Source of the DNA: CABMGO01 sp964408125
GTDB taxonomy: Archaea > Nanobdellota > Nanobdellia > Pacearchaeales > GW2011-AR1
Length of the DNA: 27,750 nucleotides
NCBI GenBank assembly: GCA_964408125.1
Contig: CAYOYC010000009.1
Span: 1 to 27,750 of the forward strand
Reading direction: 5' to 3'
The translations under genes were made by a program, and so were the position numbers. Below the pieces are notes generated by a model. That model was not told the origin of the DNA, did not search any database, and was given only the letters and a program-made list of their open reading frames with translations. Numbering within the stretch: position 1 is the stretch's first letter; every line of letters begins with the position of its first letter. Of this stretch, positions 7,444 to 15,457 are shown one piece after another.

Positions 7444-7704
7444 ATGGAAACAAAAATAAACATTTTACACTATCCACGTTTAGACACGATCCTATTAGTT
7501 GAGCAAGCAATACAAAACTACGAAGACTATCCTACAAGAATGCAACTCTGGAAAAGTCTATCAAAAGGAATACAATATCAGACATTTAAACTAATCTTAG
7601 AATATCTAGAAAAATCAAACAAGATAATGTTCAAAGAAGATAAAATAATTTGGATTTTTGCCAACAACAAGAAACTAAATGAACTGATAAATAATTCTAT
7701 CTAA
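7444..7704 (+). CDS. Small winged-helix-like protein
   Basis: An 86-aa protein. After INILHYPRLDTILLVEQAI comes a helix-turn-helix-like run (YPTRMQLWKSLSKGIQYQTF, KLILEYLEKSNKI) and then a short beta wing (IMFKEDKIIWIFA). This is the layout of a compact archaeal winged-helix domain with a conserved HYPRLDT N-terminus. I recognise the pattern as a recurrent archaeal hypothetical but cannot name a family. It lies 68 bp before the AAA/DUF4143 ATPase gene on the same strand. A TATA-like CTTTAAAAAG at 7405-7414 is 34 bp upstream, implying a leader of a few nucleotides. A DNA-binding role is inferred from the fold only. Confidence 0.6.
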   Translation: METKINILHYPRLDTILLVEQAIQNYEDYPTRMQLWKSLSKGIQYQTFKLILEYLEKSNKIMFKEDKIIWIFANNKKLNELINNSI

Positions 7705-7740
7705 GAATACAAAGGAAATTACTAAATATCTATAATACAA

Positions 7741-7750
7741 ATATTTATAA
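7741..7750 (+). promoter_or_regulatory. TATA box of the DUF4143 ATPase gene
   Basis: ATATTTATAA is centred 26 bp before the ATG at 7773, so the ATPase does not depend on the upstream gene for transcription. Confidence 0.65.
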
Positions 7751-7772
7751 ACTATATTGCAATACAATAACT

Positions 7773-9020
7773 ATGATAAAAGACATACTATTACTTCAGA
7801 AGAGAGAATTAAGCGCCTTACTCAACGAGAGATATATAGAAAGAGACAATATTAAATTGGACTTATCGAATAACTTAATTAAAGTCATTATTGGACCCCG
7901 AAGAGCGGGTAAGTCTTTTTTCAGTCTTCATGCACTTAGTAAAAAGGATAAATTTGGATATATAAATTTTGATGATGAAAAATTAATTGAAACTGAAGAT
8001 TATGATGAAATTATTTCTGCAATTAATTCTATATATGAAAATCCAAAAGTTCTATTCTTAGACGAAATTCAGAATCTTCCAAAATGGGAACTATTTGTAA
8101 ATAGACTACAAAGACAAGGGTTTAATTTAGTAATAACTGGGAGCAACTCTCATTTGCTAAGTAAGGAATTAGCTACACATTTAACAGGGAGACATTTACA
8201 ACTCATCGTGTTGCCCTTTTCCCTTAAGGAATATCTTTATCTTGATAAAAAAGAATTAACTACTTCAGAGATTAAAGAAGGATTGGAGACTTATTTGACA
8301 TACGGAGGATATCCAGAACCTCTAATAAAAAAGATAAATTACAAAGATTATCTGTCGACATTATTTAACTCTATAATCTTTAAAGATATAATAAAACGAT
8401 ATAAAATAAGATCTGCTCAGGCGATAGAAAAGTTATCCGAGCAACTACTTTCAAATATTTGTAATGAGTATTCATTTAACTCACTTGGCAAAATAGCGGG
8501 GATAAAGAGTTCACATACAACTGAAAATTACCTAACATACCTTGAAGAATCTTTCATATTTTTTAGCCTTAAAAGATTTTCTTATAAAATTAAGGAGCAG
8601 ATAACTTCTATAAAAAAGATTTATTGTATTGACAACGGGTTTATACACGCAAGAGCATTTAGTTCAAGCCAAAATTTAGGCAAGCTATATGAGAATTCAG
8701 TGGCTATTGCCTTAAAAAGATTAGAGTTGGAAGGAAAATTGAACTTTTATTACTGGAAAAATCAACAACAAGAAGAAGTAGACTTTGTCATAAAAGAAGG
8801 AATCAAGGTTAAGCAACTCATTCAAGTTTGTTATAGTTTAGACAAAACGGAGACCAAAGACAGAGAAGTAAGGGCATTGTTAAAAGCAGGAGATGCCTTA
8901 AAATGTAAAAATTTATTAGTAATTACCTCTAGCAAAGAAGGAGAAGAGGAAATTGAATGGTTCGGCATTAAAGGAAAAATTAGGTTTATTCCTCTTTGGA
9001 AGTGGTTGCTAGAAAACTAA
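7773..9020 (+). CDS. AAA-family ATPase with C-terminal DUF4143 domain
   Basis: A 415-aa protein. The Walker A is GPRRAGKS (41-48), the Walker B is VLFLDEIQ (93-100), and TGSNS (122-126) is a sensor motif. These make the AAA_14 domain. DUF4143 fills about 200-380 and contains a helix-turn-helix-like segment (SFNSLGKIAGIKSSHTTENY). It ends with the nuclease-fold strand pair FYYWKNQQQEEVDFVI then LIQVCYSL, where the acidic residue of the usual E-x-K is Gln. Such ATPases are abundant and laterally mobile in archaea and bacteria, often several per genome. Their cellular role is unresolved, with proposals including toxin-like or conflict-related functions. It has its own TATA promoter. Confidence 0.9.
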   Translation: MIKDILLLQKRELSALLNERYIERDNIKLDLSNNLIKVIIGPRRAGKSFFSLHALSKKDKFGYINFDDEKLIETEDYDEIISAINSIYENPKVLFLDEIQNLPKWELFVNRLQRQGFNLVITGSNSHLLSKELATHLTGRHLQLIVLPFSLKEYLYLDKKELTTSEIKEGLETYLTYGGYPEPLIKKINYKDYLSTLFNSIIFKDIIKRYKIRSAQAIEKLSEQLLSNICNEYSFNSLGKIAGIKSSHTTENYLTYLEESFIFFSLKRFSYKIKEQITSIKKIYCIDNGFIHARAFSSSQNLGKLYENSVAIALKRLELEGKLNFYYWKNQQQEEVDFVIKEGIKVKQLIQVCYSLDKTETKDREVRALLKAGDALKCKNLLVITSSKEGEEEIEWFGIKGKIRFIPLWKWLLEN

Positions 9021-9143
9021 CAAAATTTCCCCCCTCGAACAATAATTTTCCCACTGCCAAAAAATAATGAGGTATTCTAGTAGTCGTATTCAAGGTCGTG
9101 GCAAAAGTAAATGGGCTACCCTTGTGAGAATTATTAAAACAAC

Positions 9144-9153
9144 TATTTAAATA
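9144..9153 (+). promoter_or_regulatory. TATA box of the metallophosphoesterase gene
   Basis: TATTTAAATA is centred 26 bp before the ATG at 9175. Confidence 0.55.
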
Positions 9154-9174
9154 TCTACTTTAATATAATATTTC

Positions 9175-9792
9175 ATGGAAAAAATCAAAGGTCTTAAGAT
9201 TCTCGCAGCCGCCGACTTTCACGGTAACGCCACAGTAGCGGAATCTCTATCAAAAAAAGCCGAAAAAGAAAAAGTAGACCTAATAATTCTATCTGGTGAT
9301 TTACACGGTAGGCAAAAAACCTCCCCAGGAATAATAGCTCCTTTCAAAAAGAGAAACCAAAAAGTAATTTTCATCCCAGGCAATTGGGACACCACAACAG
9401 AAGCTAATACCCTAAAAGATATGTATCAAATTAACAACATAGACGGTATTTACACACATTACAACGGAGTAGATATTATAGGCGTAGGCTCTCCAGATTT
9501 TAGACTAGATATAGACGATAAAAAGACACTAGACAAACTAATAAAGAATTTTGAGAAGGTAAAAGACAGACCAACAAAAAAGGTTTTGGTCTCGCACATA
9601 CACGCAAGTGGTACCTTAGCAGAATTCTCAGGTTTTCCAGGAAGCGAAGTGCTAAGAACGGTTATAGATTATTTTCATCCAGACGTCTTCATTTCCTCAC
9701 ATATTCACGAAGCCGAAGGACTAGAACAAAAGATCGGCAGAACAAGAATCTTCCAGGTTGGCAAAAGAGGAAAAGTAATTAACGTAAAGTAA
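9175..9792 (+). CDS. Calcineurin-like metallophosphoesterase
   Basis: A 205-aa protein with the full metal-ligand series of the family: ADFHGN (D-x-H, residues 13-18), SGDLHG (GD-x-x-x), IPGNWD (the GNHD motif in the GNWD form common in archaea), VSHIHA and SSHIHE (GH-x-H-like). The length matches stand-alone archaeal phosphoesterases of the YfcE/MJ0912 type. It should hydrolyse phosphomono- or diesters with a dinuclear metal centre in the cytoplasm. The substrate cannot be read from the sequence. It has a leaderless promoter and is separated by only 50 bp from the next gene pair, which has its own promoter. Confidence 0.9.
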   Translation: MEKIKGLKILAAADFHGNATVAESLSKKAEKEKVDLIILSGDLHGRQKTSPGIIAPFKKRNQKVIFIPGNWDTTTEANTLKDMYQINNIDGIYTHYNGVDIIGVGSPDFRLDIDDKKTLDKLIKNFEKVKDRPTKKVLVSHIHASGTLAEFSGFPGSEVLRTVIDYFHPDVFISSHIHEAEGLEQKIGRTRIFQVGKRGKVINVK

Positions 9793-9810
9793 TATATATT
9801 TGCAGTATTA

Positions 9811-9821
9811 ACATTTAAAAA
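9811..9821 (+). promoter_or_regulatory. TATA box of the 98-aa/440-aa gene pair
   Basis: ACATTTAAAAA is centred about 26 bp before the ATG at 9843. Confidence 0.6.
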
Positions 9822-9842
9822 CAAGAATTAGTAACTTTTTTC

Positions 9843-10139
9843 ATGAAAACATTAGAATTAACAGCTACGTTAGGAAAAGCTTATGCAAGTATGATTGCAG
9901 CCGTAGCTCAAACTGCCTTATTGAATCCAGATCAGGATAAAAGAGCACAATCTATATGTAATTTAGACCGTTTATTCGATGGCAGATTAAATTGCGGATA
10001 TGTAGGAGATAATCAGCTATTTTTAGAACTTGAAGCATTAGATGGGAGTATTGCCCAAGTTTATGTCTGTGATTTACCAAAAGAATTACGTAGTCAAAGA
10101 AATATAACTCAATATAATTTTAGAATGCCAGAAAGGTAA
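9843..10139 (+). CDS. Small hypothetical protein, partner of the 440-aa gene
   Basis: A 98-aa alpha/beta protein, not recognised. A helical N-terminus (TATLGKAYASMIAAVAQTAL) is followed by short strands (LNCGYVGDNQLFLELEALDG, SIAQVYVCDLP). There is no membrane segment or catalytic motif. It is separated by 5 nt from the 440-aa gene and is the leaderless first cistron of a two-gene operon, so the two products probably act together. The size and fold pattern would suit a small adaptor or chaperone for the larger protein. Confidence 0.5.
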   Translation: MKTLELTATLGKAYASMIAAVAQTALLNPDQDKRAQSICNLDRLFDGRLNCGYVGDNQLFLELEALDGSIAQVYVCDLPKELRSQRNITQYNFRMPER

Positions 10140-10144
10140 AACAC

Positions 10145-11467
10145 ATGAAAGAATTACAAAACATTAGACAGTCTTATGAATTGGCAAGAGACCAAGAAAT
10201 AGACTTTTTTAGATCCATAACTGGTGAAACAACTCCTGCAGAAATAGCTCAAAACCAAGCAGGTGGAGATTTATTATTTTTTCCAAGAAAAAAACTTAGA
10301 ATGCAGAAATTAAGAAGCGGCAACTGGGAACCAAGAGCCTGGTTTGTTCAAGATAGGTTAGAGGAAAGAGTAACGGCCCTAGACCAGCCAACGAATATTT
10401 CCCATGAGGGTATAACTTCTGGTTTGAGAAGCGCTATAATTATGGAACCAAACGGAACGTATCTTAGATTAAAAGGTGTCGCGCCAAAAACTTTCGAAGC
10501 ACAAAGGCCATTTATAGGCCCAGCAAGAAAAAGATCAGTGGGGGCCAGAAGGGGGTTACTAGAGGTAGTTGAAGCTTATAATGAATTAACTTGGGTTACT
10601 CTTTTAAATATAACAGGATTCGATTTTTCTTGTATGAAACCGGCTTACGTAGAATATTTTCTTCCGCCATTTAAACCAGAAGAAGCTAAGGAATTTTTAA
10701 CACAGTATGCCCTGGGAAAGAGAAAACTAGATCATCTGAATTTAACTCACCATAAGCCTTCAGTAAAAATGGATTTGTTAGATGGATTTATTTATCTTGC
10801 AGAAAGAGGATATTATGGTCGTGGCTCGGCATTTGTTTCTGCTTTTCAAATAACGGCAGACACTAGACTAGACGAAGCGTTATACGAACTAACTCGTACA
10901 GAACTAACAGGAGATAAAAGAGTAGAAAGAGACGAATTGGTACATTATTTAGCGCACAATGCGGGCAAAGCCATGGGTTTCTTAAATGCTCGTGGTTTAA
11001 CTTGGGGAGCAAAATTATACAATACAAATAGCCACATTGGAAATTTTGTTCTTGGTAGAAGGTGTGGAAAAATGCACGTGGACATGTGTGATTTCTCAGC
11101 AATACTCAAAAGCGGATCATTCGGAAAAGATGGATGCCCGTTTATTGTTCAGCGTGGAGAAAGAGGAGATACGTTTTGGCAACATGCAGAAAAAGAGATG
11201 GAATTATTTAGAGACGATTTTTTTTCAGAATATACTATGAGTCATCCAACTAGCTTGAAGTTTAGACACTTTTCTCCAGAATTAAGAGAATCAAGTTACC
11301 AGGCTTTTCAAACAGGGTATGCTATAGTGATGAGTTATGTTAATAACGAGCTTCATACCATAATGCCCACTGTAGCAAAACCAAATAGATTAGTAGTTCC
11401 AGAAAAAACAATACTGTCCGAGCACGACTTCAGAGAAAGAGTCGATTATGTTTTAGGTAAGAAATAA
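10145..11467 (+). CDS. Large hypothetical protein, possible degenerate kinase-like fold
   Basis: A 440-aa soluble protein that I cannot assign. Two regions resemble landmarks of the protein-kinase/APH fold. SAIIMEPNGTYLRLKGV (about 96-112) looks like N-lobe strands with K110 at the ATP-lysine position. LYNTNSHIGNFVL (291-303) then KMHVDMCDFSAIL (309-321) resembles the catalytic loop H-G-D-L-H-P-G-N and the D-F-G strand of APH-like kinases. The usual catalytic Asp is Asn295, so it would be a pseudokinase or a SelO-like enzyme. Helices around 258-290 precede this, as expected for the C-lobe. The assignment rests on motif order alone. It is translated behind the 98-aa gene and ends 3 bp from a convergent permease gene. 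Confidence 0.45.
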   Translation: MKELQNIRQSYELARDQEIDFFRSITGETTPAEIAQNQAGGDLLFFPRKKLRMQKLRSGNWEPRAWFVQDRLEERVTALDQPTNISHEGITSGLRSAIIMEPNGTYLRLKGVAPKTFEAQRPFIGPARKRSVGARRGLLEVVEAYNELTWVTLLNITGFDFSCMKPAYVEYFLPPFKPEEAKEFLTQYALGKRKLDHLNLTHHKPSVKMDLLDGFIYLAERGYYGRGSAFVSAFQITADTRLDEALYELTRTELTGDKRVERDELVHYLAHNAGKAMGFLNARGLTWGAKLYNTNSHIGNFVLGRRCGKMHVDMCDFSAILKSGSFGKDGCPFIVQRGERGDTFWQHAEKEMELFRDDFFSEYTMSHPTSLKFRHFSPELRESSYQAFQTGYAIVMSYVNNELHTIMPTVAKPNRLVVPEKTILSEHDFRERVDYVLGKK

Positions 11468-11470
11468 TTC

Positions 11471-12454
11471 CTAAATCCTATCCAATAATCCCTGAACTAT
11501 TTTTATTGTATAAACTAATATCATCGGACCAACTATAAAGCCAAACAATCCGAATACCGAAGTCCCGCCAAGTATTCCTAATAACATTATAATAGGATGT
11601 ATTCTCGTATTCCCAGCCAATATTTTAAACGACAAGAAAGTCTCAACAAACAAAGATAATATTAACCATAAAGCCATTATCGCTCCAAAACTAAACCAAT
11701 CACCAATTATCCCGAAATAGGAAATAAGAGGAATAAATACTAAAGCAGGCCCAAGTCCAGGAACAAATACCATAATTGCAATCACGAATGCAAGTAATAA
11801 TGAAAACCTAACGCCAATCAAGTACAACCCAATAGCCGCAATTGTAAAATCAATAAGTGCAATCAACAAATACCCATAAACAATTCCATGAGTAGCACTT
11901 GAAATTTCCCGTATCGTTTTATTTTTATTATCAAATGGTATAAACTTTTTTAAATTAAATATTAACTTATCCCAATCATATAAAATATAAAATACACAAG
12001 ATAAAAACAATATTAATGAGATAAATAAAGACGGCAATGCAGAAGCAACACTACTCACTACAGAAAAGACATAAGAAATTAATTTATCAATTCCAACCTT
12101 AATATCTAACCCAAACTTTTCTAAATAAGGGAAAGAAGTTACCGTATCTATTATATCATTAAAATCTCCCTGAACAATAGATTCATGCGCCTGTGTGGCT
12201 ATTTGAGTCGTCAAGAGAGCTATAGGAATAATAAATAAACTCATAATTAATAACATACATAAAATCGCAGAAACGCTCTTATTCATTCTTTTTTTAAGAA
12301 AATCAAACAAAGGCTTAGAAATATATGCAAATACAAAAGACGAAAGTAATACAATCAAATATGGAGAAACAATACTATATGATAGAAATATCAAAACAAG
12401 TATAATTCCAAGGAGAACAAACTTACCAAAACCTCTTTCAACCCTTTTTATCAT
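11471..12454 (-). CDS. AI-2E family transporter (PerM/TqsA-like permease)
   Basis: A 327-aa protein with seven or eight membrane segments in the AI-2E exporter arrangement. It has an N-terminal hairpin (IILVLIFLSYSIVSPYLIVL), a soluble middle (TQAHESIVQGDFNDIIDT) with a cytoplasmic helix, and a C-terminal bundle. That bundle includes VFVPGLGPALVFIPL and the family signature around GGTSVFGLFGFIVGPMIL. Members move autoinducer-2 or other small solutes, or act as cation antiporters; the substrate in archaea is unknown. The length is typical. A TATA box overlaps the 3' end of the gene upstream, so the promoter is inside the neighbouring reading frame's end. Confidence 0.9.
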   Translation of the reverse strand: MIKRVERGFGKFVLLGIILVLIFLSYSIVSPYLIVLLSSFVFAYISKPLFDFLKKRMNKSVSAILCMLLIMSLFIIPIALLTTQIATQAHESIVQGDFNDIIDTVTSFPYLEKFGLDIKVGIDKLISYVFSVVSSVASALPSLFISLILFLSCVFYILYDWDKLIFNLKKFIPFDNKNKTIREISSATHGIVYGYLLIALIDFTIAAIGLYLIGVRFSLLLAFVIAIMVFVPGLGPALVFIPLISYFGIIGDWFSFGAIMALWLILSLFVETFLSFKILAGNTRIHPIIMLLGILGGTSVFGLFGFIVGPMILVYTIKIVQGLLDRI

Positions 12455-12472
12455 AATCTATTTAGGATTTTC

Positions 12473-12483
12473 ATATTTATAAA
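12473..12483 (-). promoter_or_regulatory. TATA box of the AI-2E permease gene
   Basis: The minus strand reads TTTATAAATAT, centred 24 bp before the ATG at 12454. Confidence 0.55.
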
Positions 12484-12484
12484 T

Positions 12485-13099
12485 CTATTTTCTCACAAAA
12501 TGAGGATTCTCAAATCCAAGAAATTCGCAAATTAAAAAATAAATTGGCCCAATTAGGAAATAGGCAGCTTGCATCCATCTAGGTGCATGTAGGCAATCGC
12601 ATAATGGCAATCCAGAATATATTGCATTAGCAATATTATGAATATTAAAAACATGATAAGCAATCGTTTCTACAAAAATTAATAATAGCCAATAAAGAAC
12701 TATAAAGAGCAGAAGTTTACTATTCAATGTTCTTAATTTATGTTCCCAATGAGAATATAGTATATAAACAGCAAACAATCCAGTAGCAAACGCAAATAAA
12801 AGGTAAGAATTGAGCCCAAATATTTTTAACGTTTCAAAATTATAATTATAATATTTATTTGTAAAAACAACCCATATAATAGAAACAATAGAAGCTATAG
12901 CAAGATGATTTAATGCATTTTTTCTTTTAGTCAAATATAGATACGGTATAAGTAGAATATACACAGACATCATAAGCAAGTCCGGCCTAGTAAGTCCCAA
13001 AAGCAGCAGAACAATAACAGAAATAATTTTATCAGCAAATAATAATTGTTTTTTCCATTTATGGAATTTATAAACTATATTTCTACTTGAAAGCATCAT
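12485..13099 (-). CDS. Multi-pass membrane protein with CDC-H motif, unknown
   Basis: A 204-aa protein with about six membrane segments. A conserved-looking loop near the C-terminus reads YSGLPLCDCLHAPRWMQAAY, followed by a last segment YFLIGPIYFLICEFLGF. The C-D-C-x-H cluster next to a membrane helix could bind a metal or heme, but no family is known to me. The frame opens at a TTG (13111). ATGs at 13099 and 13096 sit 24-27 bp from the TATA box, so the start is there. It is probably an independent unit, because the permease gene downstream also has its own promoter. Confidence 0.6.
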   Translation of the reverse strand: MMLSSRNIVYKFHKWKKQLLFADKIISVIVLLLLGLTRPDLLMMSVYILLIPYLYLTKRKNALNHLAIASIVSIIWVVFTNKYYNYNFETLKIFGLNSYLLFAFATGLFAVYILYSHWEHKLRTLNSKLLLFIVLYWLLLIFVETIAYHVFNIHNIANAIYSGLPLCDCLHAPRWMQAAYFLIGPIYFLICEFLGFENPHFVRK

Positions 13100-13117
13100 T
13101 AGAGTTAACAAACCCCT

Positions 13118-13127
13118 CTTATAAATC
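13118..13127 (-). promoter_or_regulatory. TATA box that fixes the start of the 204-aa membrane protein
   Basis: The minus strand reads GATTTATAAG, 24-27 bp before the ATGs at 13099 and 13096 and only 12 bp from the TTG at 13111. Confidence 0.55.
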
Positions 13128-13561
13128 TATTTTCTTTTCTTTTTAATAATATAAAACAAACCAAACATAATAGCTATTAGAAGTAAAAGCATCCCAATCC
13201 AATTAAAGGGTTTCGTTGAACTATCTACAATTGCATTTCCACTAATCCCAGAATATAAGAAAGTAAGCCCGCCAAGAAACCCAACACTAATTATAGATGC
13301 AGCCATAGAGTCATTAAGCATATTAGGAGAAAGTTTTTCTTTTGTTCCAACCATTTTTGCGAGTTGTTTCATTTCGTGTGCCAACGCATAATTTCTAGTA
13401 AGTAAATAATTAGAAGCAGCTTTTCCATAATCCAGCATCGACTCATCACCAGTTTTCCCTCTAGCCATAGCTCTATGAGAATCCGCTAACGCTTCACACT
13501 TCTTCCTTTCTTTCAAGGTCAAGAAAATAGGTTTCCGGTCAGAATGTGTACTATTAGGCAT
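13127..13561 (-). CDS. Hypothetical protein with two C-terminal membrane segments
   Basis: A 144-aa protein. Residues 1-85 are soluble and helical, with a TPR-like stretch (MLDYGKAASNYLLTRNYALA, HEMKQLAKMVG). Two hydrophobic segments follow (about 88-105 and 118-137), linked by SGISGNAIVDSSTKPFNW and ending in KKKRK. The helical hairpin that reads YGKAASNYLLTRNY, then ALAHEMKQL, resembles the second helix pair of a MIT/TPR-like unit. This is an observation, not a family assignment. The positive tail suggests a cytoplasmic C-terminus. A TATA box at standard spacing supports the ATG. Confidence 0.55.
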   Translation of the reverse strand: MPNSTHSDRKPIFLTLKERKKCEALADSHRAMARGKTGDESMLDYGKAASNYLLTRNYALAHEMKQLAKMVGTKEKLSPNMLNDSMAASIISVGFLGGLTFLYSGISGNAIVDSSTKPFNWIGMLLLLIAIMFGLFYIIKKKRK

Positions 13562-13581
13562 ATTTAATAGAATAAAAGCAA

Positions 13582-13591
13582 CTTTAAAAAT
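13582..13591 (-). promoter_or_regulatory. TATA box of the 144-aa gene
   Basis: The minus strand reads ATTTTTAAAG, centred 26 bp before the ATG at 13561. Confidence 0.6.
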
Positions 13592-13598
13592 GTTAGGA

Positions 13599-14234
13599 TT
13601 AGTTTCCTTGTCTATTATTAGCTCTCAAACTTGGTCTAACTTTAGGAACCTTAAAAGGAGAATTATGCAACCCTCTAGCCTTTGTAGCAGCAGAAGTTAA
13701 TCCTCTAAATATTCTCTTATAGTTTGCAGGTTTATTCACAAAACTCAACTGTCTATCTGTTTTTATTTCCGGAGCAGCTCTATCAACCAATATAACTTCG
13801 TAAAAATAATGCATTCCGTCTCTTCCTATCCAATAGGAATTTAAAACTTCACAATTAGGATATTTTCTAGCAGCTCTTTGTTCACAAATTTGCTGATAAT
13901 TCATCTTTAAATTAAGTCTTGTATGTAATCTTCTACCTATTCTAGCCTTGTTTGGTCTTGGCCTAACGTGTCCGCCTCTAATAACTCTTACTCTAACTAC
14001 GAAAACTCCCTTCTTCGCCTTATATCCAAGTGAATGTGCTCTATCAATTCTCAATGGGTTTTCAACTCTAACAATTGAATCAGAAGCTCTCCACTCGATC
14101 ATTCTTTTTCTAAGTGTTTCTTTATCAGGCTTTTTCCAAGCTTGTCTTAAATAATATGCTAATCCATTAACCATTTTGTAATTTTTGTTTTTTAAAATGG
14201 GTAGTGAAACATCCGCAGATGTTGCTCTAACCAT
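13599..14234 (-). CDS. rpl15e: Large-subunit ribosomal protein eL15 (L15e)
   Basis: A 211-aa protein of the archaeal/eukaryal L15e family, a 23S rRNA-binding component of the large subunit. Diagnostic stretches are AYYLRQAWKKPDKE, RAHSLGYKAKKGVFVVRVRV, RGGHVRPRPNKARIGRR, CEVLNSYWIGRDGMHYFYEV, and the C-terminal RGLTSAATKARGLHNSPF. Family members usually begin a few residues before the AYYLRQAW helix, which would put the start at the internal ATG at 14174 (191 aa). However, the TATA box lies 26 bp from the ATG at 14234, the spacing of a leaderless start. No Shine-Dalgarno precedes 14174. I therefore keep the longer form, with a 20-residue N-terminal extension, while noting the choice is open. 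Confidence 0.93.
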   Translation of the reverse strand: MVRATSADVSLPILKNKNYKMVNGLAYYLRQAWKKPDKETLRKRMIEWRASDSIVRVENPLRIDRAHSLGYKAKKGVFVVRVRVIRGGHVRPRPNKARIGRRLHTRLNLKMNYQQICEQRAARKYPNCEVLNSYWIGRDGMHYFYEVILVDRAAPEIKTDRQLSFVNKPANYKRIFRGLTSAATKARGLHNSPFKVPKVRPSLRANNRQGN

Positions 14235-14254
14235 ATTTCTCTTATCAAAAATGG

Positions 14255-14265
14255 GTTTTTAAACC
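14255..14265 (-). promoter_or_regulatory. TATA box of the L15e gene
   Basis: The minus strand reads GGTTTAAAAAC, centred 26 bp before the ATG at 14234. This favours the longer of two possible starts. Confidence 0.6.
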
Positions 14266-14349
14266 TTCTCCTGGTATCGTGGGAATATACTAATTTTTTT
14301 GGTAAGTTATTGAGTTAAATAATACAACTCTACAAAAATTTTGGCAAGA

Positions 14350-14358
14350 TATATAAAT
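14350..14358 (+). promoter_or_regulatory. TATA box of the C39-like peptidase gene
   Basis: TATATAAAT is centred 26 bp before the ATG at 14381. Confidence 0.6.
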
Positions 14359-14380
14359 GTATAATTAATAATTCTACCAG

Positions 14381-14842
14381 ATGACTTTTCCATATTATAA
14401 ACAAGAAACAACCCACACTTGTGGTCCAGCATCATTGAGAATGGTTTTAGAGCATTTTGGAATTAAAAAATCAGAGACCGAAATAGCAAAATTTACAAAA
14501 AGCAAGCCCCATCAAGGGACATGGTTTAAAGATTTTTATAAACTTGTTAAAAAATTAAAATTAAATCATATTAGTGGGAGTAGTAGTATCCCCGAAATCA
14601 GAAAACTGATTGAATCAGGATATCAAATCATTGTTTGTTATATTGACACCAAAGACAAAAGTCACGGGTTTCCGATGGACCATTATTCTGTTGTTAGAAA
14701 AATAGACAGAAAATATATTTACTTTTTTGATCCATGGTACGGACCAAATCACAGATATTCGATTAATCATTTTAGAAAAACTTGGAAAAGTAGAGATAGG
14801 CCAGACAAGGTAGACCGATGGTTTATTGCAATAAAAAATTAA
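14381..14842 (+). CDS. C39-like papain-fold cysteine peptidase
   Basis: A 153-aa protein that is a bare peptidase C39-like domain. Gln8 and Cys14 lie in KQETTHTCGPASL. His101 lies in MDHYSVV, and Asp117 lies in YFFDPWYG. These give the oxyanion Gln and the Cys-His-Asp triad. In bacteria C39 domains cleave double-glycine leaders on bacteriocin exporters; stand-alone versions are common and mostly uncharacterised. There is no signal peptide, membrane segment or ABC-transporter fusion here, so a cytoplasmic protease or peptidase is inferred. It has its own leaderless promoter and no obvious operon partner; it converges on the receiver gene downstream. Confidence 0.85.
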   Translation: MTFPYYKQETTHTCGPASLRMVLEHFGIKKSETEIAKFTKSKPHQGTWFKDFYKLVKKLKLNHISGSSSIPEIRKLIESGYQIIVCYIDTKDKSHGFPMDHYSVVRKIDRKYIYFFDPWYGPNHRYSINHFRKTWKSRDRPDKVDRWFIAIKN

Positions 14843-14881
14843 TATAAAAATTATATCATTAAGTATAAGATAAATATTAAA

Positions 14882-15379
14882 TTAAACACCAACTCTTGGA
14901 AGAGCTTCAAAAAATTCTTTTGCCATGAATGGCTTGTGTAATAGCCTAAGGTTTGAGATGTTGTGTTCTTTTATTAATGCCCTGTAGCCTCTTGTGTCCC
15001 TTACCGCCAAAATAACAGGTAATTCGGGATGGGATTCTGCAAGAGTAAGAGCAATAGTTTCACCATTAAATTGTGTTTTCATAGAGATACTTCTTCCGCA
15101 TGTTTCCGCTATTCTTCGAGATACATGTTCATCTCTTGAAGGATGAATACATCCGATATCCAAAAACATTAGATCGTAGGGCAATTGTTGAACATAAGAC
15201 TTTCTTATTTCCGCAAGAGCATCTTCTTCTTTATAAAAAGTTTTTGCAGTGTATCCACACATATTGAATAAATAAGGTAATAGTTTGCCCACTTGCAAAT
15301 CTGTTTCTAAAACCAATGCTCTTTTAGGCACTGATCCATCTACTGCCGATTTTTGAGTCGCATCCCGTGTGTGTGTCAT
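14882..15379 (-). CDS. Orphan receiver-domain protein, atypical acidic pocket
   Basis: A 165-aa protein. Residues 20-165 follow the response-regulator receiver fold: strand 1 KRALVLETDLQ, the phospho-acceptor strand YDLMFLDIGC (D74), the fourth strand LPVILAVRDTRGY, and the conserved lysine in RLLHKPF (K149-P150). In strand 1 the usual DD pair appears as E-T-D (E25, D27), so one acidic position is shifted. About 30 extra residues follow D74 (HPSRDEHVSRRIAETCGRSI). There is no output domain or kinase nearby. It may be a stand-alone phosphorelay or allosteric receiver. It resembles, in having an insertion after D74, the receiver-like protein at 26938. Confidence 0.75.
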   Translation of the reverse strand: MTHTRDATQKSAVDGSVPKRALVLETDLQVGKLLPYLFNMCGYTAKTFYKEEDALAEIRKSYVQQLPYDLMFLDIGCIHPSRDEHVSRRIAETCGRSISMKTQFNGETIALTLAESHPELPVILAVRDTRGYRALIKEHNISNLRLLHKPFMAKEFFEALPRVGV

Positions 15380-15399
15380 AAATATTTATTTCAATAGAG

Positions 15400-15410
15400 G
15401 TTTTTAAATC
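15400..15410 (-). promoter_or_regulatory. TATA box of the 165-aa receiver gene
   Basis: The minus strand reads GATTTAAAAAC, centred 26 bp before the ATG at 15379. Confidence 0.55.
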
Positions 15411-15457
15411 TTCCTAAAGATGTATCTATAGAGTGGTAGCAAATCTTAAAAATGAAC

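Noticed and set aside
9067..9150. 27-codon frame (MRYSSSRIQGRGKSKW...) between the ATPase and phosphoesterase genes
   Set aside because: The basic start looked like a ribosomal protein, but it stops after 27 codons, matches nothing I know, and has no TATA box at the right distance.
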